Source of the DNA: Actinomycetes bacterium
GTDB taxonomy: Bacteria > Actinomycetota > Acidimicrobiia > Acidimicrobiales > Acidimicrobiaceae
Assembly: GCA_021844725.1 (NCBI GenBank)
Contig: JAKBSX010000070.1
Location: forward strand, 1 to 8,869
Length of the DNA: 8,869 bases
Reading direction: 5' to 3'
Numbering within the stretch: the first letter of the stretch is position 1; each line of letters starts with the position of its first letter. Position numbers and translations under genes: made by a program. Under the pieces are notes generated by a model. The model was not told the DNA's origin. It saw only the letters and a list, made by a program, of their open reading frames with translations, and searched no databases. Shown here one piece after another: positions 1 to 5,830 of this stretch.

Positions 1-126
1 GCCGTATCTGTCTGAACGGTCACGGGATGGTCTTGGGTCAGAGCCGTATCTGTCTGAACGGTCACGGGATGGTCTTGGGTCAGAGCCGTATCTGTCTGAG
101 CGGTCACGGGATGGTCTTGGGTCAGT
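1..126. repeat. Three tandem copies of a 42-bp repeat, truncated by the window edge
   Basis: Copies lie at 1-42, 43-84 and 85-126. Copies 1 and 2 are identical. Copy 3 differs at one internal base (position 99, A to G) and at its last base. The unit begins GCCGTATCTGTCTGA and ends GGTCTTGGGTCAGA. There are no spacers between copies, so this is a tandem array, not CRISPR; more copies may lie to the left. The unit is a multiple of three, and four of its six frames are open. On the plus strand these are the frame running from 2 to a TAG at 248-250 and the frame running from 3 to a TAG at 147-149. One minus frame starts with an ATG at 183-185 and reads off the left edge. The internal change is synonymous (GAA to GAG) only in the plus frame from position 2, which is weak evidence. 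Coding status is undecided. Confidence 0.93.
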
Positions 127-368
127 TGAAGATCGTCGATCACCACTAGCCCGAAATGGCTTTTTCGCAAACGATGAACCCTCATTTTTTTTGTCACAAT
201 CTCGCGACCCGTCGTGCCCCGAGGAGGATTTACGGTTATATACCATCTAGATACCTTTTCAAAAAACAATAACCACACACTATGAATTCAATAGCTTGGC
301 TGCAATAACTTAGTCTTTACACGCTAGCCCTGATCAAGACATGACTATGCAAATTGTGGAAATTCACT
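127..368. other. Intergenic stretch without a convincing gene
   Basis: This lies between the tandem repeats and the 3' end of the minus-strand kdpD N-terminal gene. It contains short palindromes (GATCGTCGATC at 131-141 and ATCTAGAT at 245-252), a T-run at 185-192 and a GAGGAGG at 221-227 that is not followed by a usable start. Two open frames from the repeat array run into it. The plus frame ends at 248-250. A minus frame begins with ATG at 183-185 and reads MRVHRLRKSHFGLVVIDD before entering the repeats; no Shine-Dalgarno sequence precedes it. From about 251 to 368 the sequence is A/T-rich with stops in all frames. I see no strong hairpin plus T-tract terminator for the gene ending at 369. 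Confidence 0.5.
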
Positions 369-1532
369 CTAATTCTCTGGATGAAAATCGCGTCGCGCGA
401 TAATATGCACATCTATTCCGTCAGCAGCAGCTGCCTTCATGAGCCTTTTGTTAATTGAACCTCTAAATAATTCAGACCATTTGCTTTGATGAGTGGAGCC
501 TATGACGACCTGGGTAATTCGCTCACTCCTGGCATAGTGAACAAGTGTCTCGGCTATATCATCACCTTGCAACTCCACCCAATGGGCTCCCAGATCGTCG
601 GACAGAGCATGCAACTTTTCCAGGTTCGACCTTATCTGCTGGTTAGTTGAGTCAGATTGAACTACATGAACCACCTTCAGGTCTGACCTTGCTCGAGCAG
701 CAATACGCGCAGCCCTCCTGAGCATCTGGTCAGAGCCGCTAACACCTGTCACTGCGACCATTATCCGTTCAGTTGTCTCCCATTGGCCTTCTGAGTGAAT
801 TCGACTCAAATAATTGAGCATTTCCTCCTCGGTTTCATCAGCCAGAAACCTCAAAGCAAGCTCACGAAGTGCCGCAAGATTCTCATATTTGAAAAAATGG
901 GTCAGCGCGGTTGGGATCTTGTCAGCCGGGTAGATATTCCCATGAAGAAGACGCCGACGCAGCTGTTCAGGGGATGAATCAACTAGTTCAATCTGATCGG
1001 CTCTTCGTAAAACCCAGTCAGGAACCCGTTCTCTGACCTTGACGCCAGTCATAGCCTCTACTGCATCAGCCAGTGACTCAACGTGTTGTATGTTTACAGT
1101 TGTTATAACGCTGATTCCAGACTCCAGGATCTCTATTACGTCCTGCCATCGCTTTTCATGGGGACCACTTCCGGGAATATTCGTGTGGGCGAGTTCGTCG
1201 ATTAGCACTACCTCAGGATTGCGCTCGAAGACCGCTTGCAAATCGAACTCTTCAAATACTTTCCCTTTGTACTCAATCTTTTTGCGCGGGATTGCCTCAA
1301 TAGCTTGAGCTTTTAGTTCGGTAAAGGGCCTCTTGTGGGTGTCAACGATCCCGATTACCACATCAGTACCCCTGTTGAGCCTCCTCAGTCCCTCATCCAG
1401 CATTGAAACAGTCTTACCAACACCGGCCGCCGACCCCAAGTAAATCCGGAATTTACCAGCGGGTTCAACCTGAAGATCTATTTCATTCTGCTCAATATTG
1501 TTCGTGGGAACTCTCCTTGGTAGATCAATCAT
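369..1532 (-). CDS. kdpD: KdpD N-terminal half: stand-alone KdpD sensor domain plus universal stress domain
   Basis: This 387-residue protein matches the cytoplasmic N-terminal part of the K+ sensor kinase KdpD and stops before any membrane segment or kinase domain. The KdpD domain spans about residues 26-235. It has a Walker A motif GSAAGVGKT (33-41), a Walker B-like VVLIDELAHT (108-117) and the family blocks KRWQDV (127-132) and TTVNIQHVESL (144-154). A universal stress (Usp) domain spans about 256-380 and ends with GST...LFRGS (345-359). In full-length KdpD these domains modulate kinase output, and in some bacteria the Usp domain binds c-di-AMP. The c-di-AMP motif known from firmicute KdpD is not clearly conserved here. 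The ATG at 1532 is forced: an in-frame TAA lies three codons upstream and the next Met (44) lies beyond Walker A. No Shine-Dalgarno sequence is visible. The gene diverges from the histidine kinase half, 49 bp away. It presumably acts in trans on that kinase (inference). Confidence 0.93.
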   Translation of the reverse strand: MIDLPRRVPTNNIEQNEIDLQVEPAGKFRIYLGSAAGVGKTVSMLDEGLRRLNRGTDVVIGIVDTHKRPFTELKAQAIEAIPRKKIEYKGKVFEEFDLQAVFERNPEVVLIDELAHTNIPGSGPHEKRWQDVIEILESGISVITTVNIQHVESLADAVEAMTGVKVRERVPDWVLRRADQIELVDSSPEQLRRRLLHGNIYPADKIPTALTHFFKYENLAALRELALRFLADETEEEMLNYLSRIHSEGQWETTERIMVAVTGVSGSDQMLRRAARIAARARSDLKVVHVVQSDSTNQQIRSNLEKLHALSDDLGAHWVELQGDDIAETLVHYARSERITQVVIGSTHQSKWSELFRGSINKRLMKAAAADGIDVHIIARRDFHPEN

Positions 1533-1581
1533 AACGATTTAGCGTGTGTCAACTTGTAGACTACCAACTCAGGAACATCGA
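1533..1581. promoter_or_regulatory. Short divergent intergenic region between the two kdpD halves
   Basis: Only 49 bp separates the ATG of the minus-strand KdpD sensor gene from the preferred ATG of the plus-strand kinase gene. Any promoters must be very compact, overlap the coding regions, or give leaderless or near-leaderless transcripts. The only clear signal is AGGA at 1571-1574, seven bases before the kinase ATG. A TTGACA on the minus strand (1547-1552) is too close to the start codon to act as a -35 box. No promoter is assigned with confidence. Confidence 0.35.
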
Positions 1582-3081
1582 ATGCACTCTAACTACAATC
1601 GACAGCAACCACTAAAAGGGACATTGCTTACGGTCATCTCTCTGACCGTGGTTTCACTGGCGATGTTTTTTATTCGGTCCCACATTAGTTTTGCCACGAC
1701 CGCCCTGGTGCTGGTGATACCCGTCATTTTGGGAGTGGCAGTTGGTGGGTTTGAGGTCGGAATAGTTGGGATAATACTTGGCTTTCTAATCTACGACTAC
1801 GTCTTTATCCCCCCCTATTACACGCTAACGGTCGGAGCAAATCAGAATTGGATCGCCCTTGGAGTGTACGTAATTGTAGTTCTAATAGTTTCAAGAGTTG
1901 TGTCCAATCTAAAAAATGCAAGATCCTATGCGCTTGAACGGGAACATCATGCCAGACAATTATTTGAGCTATCGAAATCACTTATGGGCGAAAAAAAACT
2001 GCCTCAGTTACTTGAAACTATAGTTAGCAGCGTCCAGTCAACATTCAACTTCGACTCTGTCGTATTACTTCTCGAAACGGATGGAAAACTTGAGATAGCC
2101 TCACATGCAGGAAAGCCACTAAATGACGCTGACCTGCAGCTGCTGATCCCCGATTACGGGGAACCAGCCACGCTTCGTAAAGTTGGGGGATCAGGACAAA
2201 ATGCAATTATCTCTTTAGCCCTAACCGCCGGAGGCAAGCCCGTAGGACTTCTGGCCATTTTAGGCAACATTCCTGACGTCGACTCTGACACACAGCTTCT
2301 GGCCACTTTCGCAAACAATGCTGCATTGGCAATTGAGCAGGCGCAACTAAAAGAACAGGTGCTCAAGACGGAATTGCTCGAAGAAAAAGACCGATGGCGG
2401 CGAGCTATATTAGGAAGCGTATCTCACGATCTGCGTACCCCATTGGCGTCAATTAAAGCAGCAGCGTCAACACTGCATCAGACTGACGTGTTTATTGCGG
2501 ACACACTTAAAGACGAATTATTTGAAACAATTCTCACTCAAACCGACAGGCTAACCAGACTCGTGGTCAACTTGCTAGACATCACGAGAATTGAGGCTGG
2601 AGTATTACGACCAAACCTAGCTGTTGTTGAAATTTCAGAACTATTGGAAGAAGGAATACGTGCACTCGGAGGAAGCGCTCCAGTAGAAAAAATACGCATA
2701 GAAGGTTGCGCTAAAGAGCGTTTTGTCATTGCGGACCATATTCTCATCGCCCAGGTAATCGCCAACCTTCTTGATAACGCATTAAGGTACTCTCCGAACC
2801 GTGAATTAGTCTCAATCGAAATCCGAGAAAGCGATTCTAAATTGTTCGTTTCGGTCAACGACAGTGGACCCGGAGTCCCTAAAGAGGTAAAAGAACAGAT
2901 TTTCGAGATGTTTCAGCAGGACTCAAGCGGAGGGCGGGCAGGACTGGGACTCGCTATTGCAAAAGCGTTCATCGATGCCCACCAGGCAAAAATTGAGGTT
3001 GACGATTCTCAATATGGGGGTGCCCGCTTCACATTTTCCTTACCAGCAGTTAAAGTTGACGATACTAGGCTACTTCAGTGA
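1582..3081 (+). CDS. kdpD: KdpD C-terminal half: membrane-bound sensor histidine kinase
   Basis: This 499-residue protein corresponds to KdpD from its membrane domain onward. Four hydrophobic segments (about 14-32, 36-55, 57-78 and 89-108) form the DUF4118 membrane unit. An Arg/Lys-containing linker and a GAF-like domain (about 130-255) follow. The HisKA domain has SHDLRTP (281-287, phospho-acceptor His282). The ATPase part has an N-box (QVIANLLDNALRYSP, Asn395/Asn399), a G1 box DSGPG (427-431), an F-box FEMF (441-444) and a G2 box GLGLA (455-459). All catalytic motifs are intact, so it should autophosphorylate and pass phosphate to KdpE. The ATG at 1582 is preferred because AGGA (1571-1574) precedes it by seven bases. 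A GTG at 1546 would add 12 residues. The Walker and Usp domains that normally start KdpD are absent and lie on the divergent gene. The TGA stop overlaps the kdpE start by 4 bp, so the two are likely cotranscribed and coupled. Confidence 0.95.
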   Translation: MHSNYNRQQPLKGTLLTVISLTVVSLAMFFIRSHISFATTALVLVIPVILGVAVGGFEVGIVGIILGFLIYDYVFIPPYYTLTVGANQNWIALGVYVIVVLIVSRVVSNLKNARSYALEREHHARQLFELSKSLMGEKKLPQLLETIVSSVQSTFNFDSVVLLLETDGKLEIASHAGKPLNDADLQLLIPDYGEPATLRKVGGSGQNAIISLALTAGGKPVGLLAILGNIPDVDSDTQLLATFANNAALAIEQAQLKEQVLKTELLEEKDRWRRAILGSVSHDLRTPLASIKAAASTLHQTDVFIADTLKDELFETILTQTDRLTRLVVNLLDITRIEAGVLRPNLAVVEISELLEEGIRALGGSAPVEKIRIEGCAKERFVIADHILIAQVIANLLDNALRYSPNRELVSIEIRESDSKLFVSVNDSGPGVPKEVKEQIFEMFQQDSSGGRAGLGLAIAKAFIDAHQAKIEVDDSQYGGARFTFSLPAVKVDDTRLLQ

Positions 3082-3767
3082 CCCGGATTTTGGTGATAGA
3101 TGACGACCGCTCACTACTAAGAGCCCTTGAAATAGGCCTATCGGCCCGCGGATATCAAATCAAATCCGTTCAAAATGCAAATGAAGGACTATCCCAAACT
3201 TCACTCTTCTCTCCTGAGATTATTCTGTTGGATCTAGGACTTCCCGACCTTAATGGAATTGACTTCTGCAGAAGAGTGCGCAGCTGGAGCGAAACGCCAA
3301 TACTGGTTCTGTCGGCCGCAGAAGATGAGCAGCGAAAAGTTGAGGCGCTCGACGCCGGTGCCGATGATTACGTAACCAAACCTTTTGGCATGGCTGAGCT
3401 GGAAGCAAGGATTAGAGTCGCATTACGACATCGGAAGCCTTCATCCAAAGACGGCCAAAATCTGATCTTGTCAGTCGGAACGATAACTATTGACCTCGAG
3501 AAACGCCAAGTTACTAACAATGAGAAGTCAATTGATCTTACAGCAAGGGAATTTGATCTTTTGGCGTACCTGGCAAAGAATTCAGGCAAGGTATTTACCC
3601 ATCAACAAATCCTGCGAGACATATGGGGAATGGGATACGGCAACGAAACCCATTACCTTCGGGTCTATATAAACCGCCTTCGCAAGAAACTGGATGACCC
3701 AAACGGTGAGTTAATAAAAACCAGCCCTGGCGTCGGCTATCAACTTCTGGAAACATCTGACTCTTGA
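3078..3767 (+). CDS. kdpE: KdpE, OmpR/PhoB-family response regulator of the kdp operon
   Basis: This 229-residue protein has an N-terminal receiver domain (about 2-118). It contains the acidic pocket VIDDD (6-10), phospho-acceptor Asp52 in LLDLGLPD, Ser79 at the switch Ser/Thr position, and Lys101 in YVTKPF. A winged-helix DNA-binding domain follows (about 128-225), with LTAREFDLLAYLA and the recognition region THQQILRDIWG to YLRVYINRLRKKL, ending in the hairpin TSPGVGYQLL. The length is typical of the family. Translation starts at a GTG inside GTGA, overlapping the kinase stop codon. There is little Shine-Dalgarno, so translational coupling is likely. KdpE should bind upstream of the structural operon; a direct-repeat candidate site lies just downstream of this gene. 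Confidence 0.96.
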   Translation: MTRILVIDDDRSLLRALEIGLSARGYQIKSVQNANEGLSQTSLFSPEIILLDLGLPDLNGIDFCRRVRSWSETPILVLSAAEDEQRKVEALDAGADDYVTKPFGMAELEARIRVALRHRKPSSKDGQNLILSVGTITIDLEKRQVTNNEKSIDLTAREFDLLAYLAKNSGKVFTHQQILRDIWGMGYGNETHYLRVYINRLRKKLDDPNGELIKTSPGVGYQLLETSDS

Positions 3768-3870
3768 TTGGTAGCCGGCAAAACATCAAATCAACCTGTT
3801 AATGTTCTGTTAACGCAGAAAAGGCGGTTGTTTATTTTTAATTGACCTCCTGGTATCTAGCATCTCAATT
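3768..3870 (+). promoter_or_regulatory. Promoter region of the kdp structural operon with candidate KdpE operator
   Basis: The 103-bp gap after kdpE contains CTGTTAA at 3796-3802 repeated at 3807-3813. The 11-bp spacing places both copies on the same face of the helix, the usual arrangement for OmpR-family regulators. A T-rich tract (3831-3839) and a weak -10-like TAGCAT (3858-3863) follow. No Shine-Dalgarno precedes the first ORF at 3871. If transcription starts near its ATG, the message would be leaderless and the repeats would sit at about -75 to -58, close to where KdpE binds in E. coli (roughly -71 to -55). A TTGACC at 3842-3847 is another possible -35. There is no hairpin terminator for kdpE, so read-through is possible. 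The operator call rests on repeat geometry and position only. Confidence 0.5.
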
Positions 3871-3954
3871 ATGGCTGACATATTGGTTGTACTAGGGACT
3901 CTTGCATTTGTAGCTTCCATGCTTGGACTTGTTTGGGCATTGGAGCGCATATGA
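3871..3954 (+). CDS. 27-residue single-pass membrane microprotein upstream of kdpF
   Basis: This short ORF runs from ATG 3871 to TGA 3952-3954. It starts MADILVVLGTLAFV and ends GLVWALERI. One hydrophobic segment covers nearly the whole peptide (about 4-23) and ends in a charged ERI tail. It overlaps the kdpF start codon as ATGA (3951-3954), the classic sign of translational coupling. From memory, a similar tiny uncharacterised membrane peptide ending in a short Glu-Arg-Leu-like tail occurs just before kdpF in other actinobacterial and some proteobacterial kdp operons. That supports a real gene, but its function is unknown. It is not KdpF itself, because the next ORF has the KdpF signature. 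There is no clear ribosome-binding site, so it could be translated from a leaderless message. Confidence 0.7.
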   Translation: MADILVVLGTLAFVASMLGLVWALERI

Positions 3955-4040
3955 ACATCGTTAACATTGCGCTTCTCGTGATTTCAGTTATCATGTTCAT
4001 CTACTTGGGAGTAGCAATGTTTAAGGCTGAGTGGTTCTAA
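3951..4040 (+). CDS. kdpF: KdpF, small stabilising subunit of the Kdp K+ ATPase
   Basis: This 29-residue single-pass membrane peptide starts MNIVNIALLVISVIMF and ends GVAMFKAEWF. The length, one transmembrane helix with a tyrosine near its end, and the final aromatic-terminated charged tail (KAEWF) match KdpF of other bacteria; E. coli KdpF is also 29 residues and ends in AEAF. KdpF sits between KdpA and KdpB and stabilises the complex in the membrane. GGAG at 3942-3945 is placed five bases before the ATG. The stop codon at 4038-4040 abuts the kdpA ATG, so the two are tightly coupled. Confidence 0.88.
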   Translation: MNIVNIALLVISVIMFIYLGVAMFKAEWF

Positions 4041-5732
4041 ATGAACTTCGCCCTCACAGTTGTAGCTCTCGTAGTTCTCCTCGCCATTGCCTGGCGCTAT
4101 CTCGGTGCATACATGGTTTCTGTCTATCAAGGCAAAACCAAGTGGCTAAGAGTGATTGAAAAGCCAATCTACTCCATTATCGGGGTAGACCCAGAAGCTG
4201 AACAATCATGGCAACGCTATAGCATCTCGCTGATTGCCTTTTCGGGGGTGGCGATCTTAATTAGCTATCTGATTTTCAGATTGCAGGGAAGCCTTCCCCT
4301 GAATCCACAACATCTACCAGGTGTGACACCAGCACTCGCCTGGAATACCGCAGTATCGTTCGTCACTAATACCAACTGGCAATCATACGCTGGCGAAACT
4401 ACGATGTCCTACCTGTCACAGATGGGTGCTTTAGCAGTTCAAAACTTTTTGAGCGCCTCTGCCGGTATTGCTATAGCAATCGCATTGATCAGGGGATTTT
4501 CCCGAAAAGAATCAAAGACGATTGGTAATTTCTGGGTCGACCTGGTACGTGGAACACTATACGTGCTGCTACCAGTGGCATTCGTGGCAGCAATAGTCTT
4601 CATGGCACAGGGAAGCCTGCAAACGCTAGCTGGACCAGCCCACATTCACAACATACTCAATGGAGCAAAACAAACCATTCCCCGGGGTCCAGTCGCGTCC
4701 CAGGAAGTAATCAAACAGTTTGGCACCAACGGTGGAGGGTTCTTCAATGCAAACGGGGCAAGCCCATTTGAAAATCCCACCGGTCTTACCAACCTCCTGT
4801 CGATAGCACTTCTCCTTGCGATACCGGTCGCCTTAACCTATGTCTTTGGAAAGATGGTGGGTTCACTTCGTCAGGGAGTGACAATACTGGCGGTTATGAC
4901 TATCATCTTCGCCAGCTGGGTTGCAATCGGCACAATTGCTGAGCACCAACCCAATCCTGCAATCTCGGCAGCCGGACTGACCCACCAACCAACGGGAAAT
5001 ATGGAAGGCAAAGAAGTCCGTTTTGGCGACACCTCATCGGCTTTATACAATGTGGCATCCACCCAAACCTCAACAGGAAGCGTCGACTCCGCTAACGACT
5101 CGTACAACCCCATGGGAGGATTTGCCACACTTACCGGAATGATGCTGGGAGAAGTATCCCCCGGTGGAGTTGGAAGCGGCTTATACACCATCCTGCTCTT
5201 CGCCATCATCACCGTGTTTCTAAGTGGTCTGATGATTGGCCGAACTCCAGAATATTTAGGCAAGAAAATCCAAGCCAAAGAGGTCAAACTGGCGGCCCTT
5301 GGCGTCCTGGTGATGCCAATCCTGGTGCTGATACTCACTGCAGTAGCAAGTGCGTTGCCAGCAGGAAAAGCTGGGGCATTCAATGCAGGTCCGCATGGTT
5401 TCACTGAGATTCTCTATACCTTTACCTCCACCGCGAATAATAACGGCTCGGCCTTTGCTGGAATCAACTCCAATACAGCTTTCTACAACATTGCCGGTTC
5501 GATTGCCATGTTGCTAGGAAGATTTGCCATAATCATTCCTACTCTGGCCTTGGCTGGAACCCTTGCAGCTAAAAATGTTGTCCCCACTTCGCTTGGCACT
5601 CTGAAAACGGATAAGCCGATATTTATTGGCCTGACAATTGGAGTGATCATGATCGTCGGAGCGTTGACTTTCTTCCCAGCTGTTTCCTTGGGGCCAATCG
5701 TGGAGCAACTTTCACATGGGAAGTTCTTCTGA
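4041..5732 (+). CDS. kdpA: KdpA, K+-selective channel-like subunit of the Kdp ATPase
   Basis: This 563-residue integral membrane protein is close to the family length (E. coli 557). KdpA belongs to the superfamily of K+ transporters with four pore loops and takes up K+ from outside at micromolar levels. All four selectivity-filter regions are recognisable: TNTNWQSYAGE (109-119), GTNGGGFFNANG (228-239), GEVSPGGVGSGLY (370-382) and TSTANNNGSAFAG (462-474). The family block GLMIGRTPEYLGKKI (396-410) is also intact. About ten hydrophobic segments can be seen. The start is ATG 4041, immediately after the kdpF stop, with no strong Shine-Dalgarno of its own. The TGA stop (5730-5732) shares one base with the start of the next small ORF. 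No damage is visible. Confidence 0.98.
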   Translation: MNFALTVVALVVLLAIAWRYLGAYMVSVYQGKTKWLRVIEKPIYSIIGVDPEAEQSWQRYSISLIAFSGVAILISYLIFRLQGSLPLNPQHLPGVTPALAWNTAVSFVTNTNWQSYAGETTMSYLSQMGALAVQNFLSASAGIAIAIALIRGFSRKESKTIGNFWVDLVRGTLYVLLPVAFVAAIVFMAQGSLQTLAGPAHIHNILNGAKQTIPRGPVASQEVIKQFGTNGGGFFNANGASPFENPTGLTNLLSIALLLAIPVALTYVFGKMVGSLRQGVTILAVMTIIFASWVAIGTIAEHQPNPAISAAGLTHQPTGNMEGKEVRFGDTSSALYNVASTQTSTGSVDSANDSYNPMGGFATLTGMMLGEVSPGGVGSGLYTILLFAIITVFLSGLMIGRTPEYLGKKIQAKEVKLAALGVLVMPILVLILTAVASALPAGKAGAFNAGPHGFTEILYTFTSTANNNGSAFAGINSNTAFYNIAGSIAMLLGRFAIIIPTLALAGTLAAKNVVPTSLGTLKTDKPIFIGLTIGVIMIVGALTFFPAVSLGPIVEQLSHGKFF

Positions 5733-5830
5733 TGACTTGGAAAATCGAGGCTATCCAACTAATCGCTACCAAGCTGACTTCACTAAATACATCTCGTGCA
5801 AAGGTTACACAAATGAGAGGCATCGAATAA
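5732..5830 (+). CDS. Possible 32-residue microprotein exactly filling the kdpA-kdpB gap
   Basis: The ORF starts with an ATG that overlaps the kdpA stop (TGATG at 5730-5734). It runs 32 codons and ends with TAA at 5828-5830, directly against the kdpB ATG at 5831. It is in the same frame as kdpB, so a single TAA separates the two. The peptide begins MTWKIEAIQLIATKLT and ends VTQMRGIE. It is not a membrane segment; it looks mildly amphipathic and basic. A weak GGGAAG (5718-5723) lies eight bases upstream. An open run this long is expected by chance fairly often, so the evidence is the perfect fit of both ends. It could be a real small subunit or regulator, a coupling leader that delivers ribosomes to kdpB, or chance. 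I recognise no family. Confidence 0.4.
   Translation: MTWKIEAIQLIATKLTSLNTSRAKVTQMRGIE

Noticed and set aside
1..126. CRISPR array
   Set aside because: Copies are contiguous with no unique spacers.
1..185. Minus-strand partial gene starting at ATG 185 and running through the repeats
   Set aside because: No ribosome-binding site, and three other frames are equally open because of the repeat, so it is not called as a CDS.
1547..1552. TTGACA on the minus strand as a -35 box for the KdpD N-terminal gene
   Set aside because: It lies 14 bp from the start codon, so the -10 and transcription start would fall inside the gene.
1546..1581. GTG start at 1546 for the kinase gene
   Set aside because: It lacks a Shine-Dalgarno sequence, while ATG 1582 has AGGA seven bases upstream; the extra 12 residues show no family similarity.
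3768..3870. c-di-AMP or other riboswitch upstream of the kdp operon
   Set aside because: The gap is too short and shows no extended pairing or terminator/anti-terminator structure.
4871..5404. 177-residue minus-strand ORF inside kdpA
   Set aside because: It is antisense to the conserved kdpA pore region, has low-complexity composition and no recognisable domain; it is a shadow of kdpA codon use, as are the minus ORFs within kdpB.
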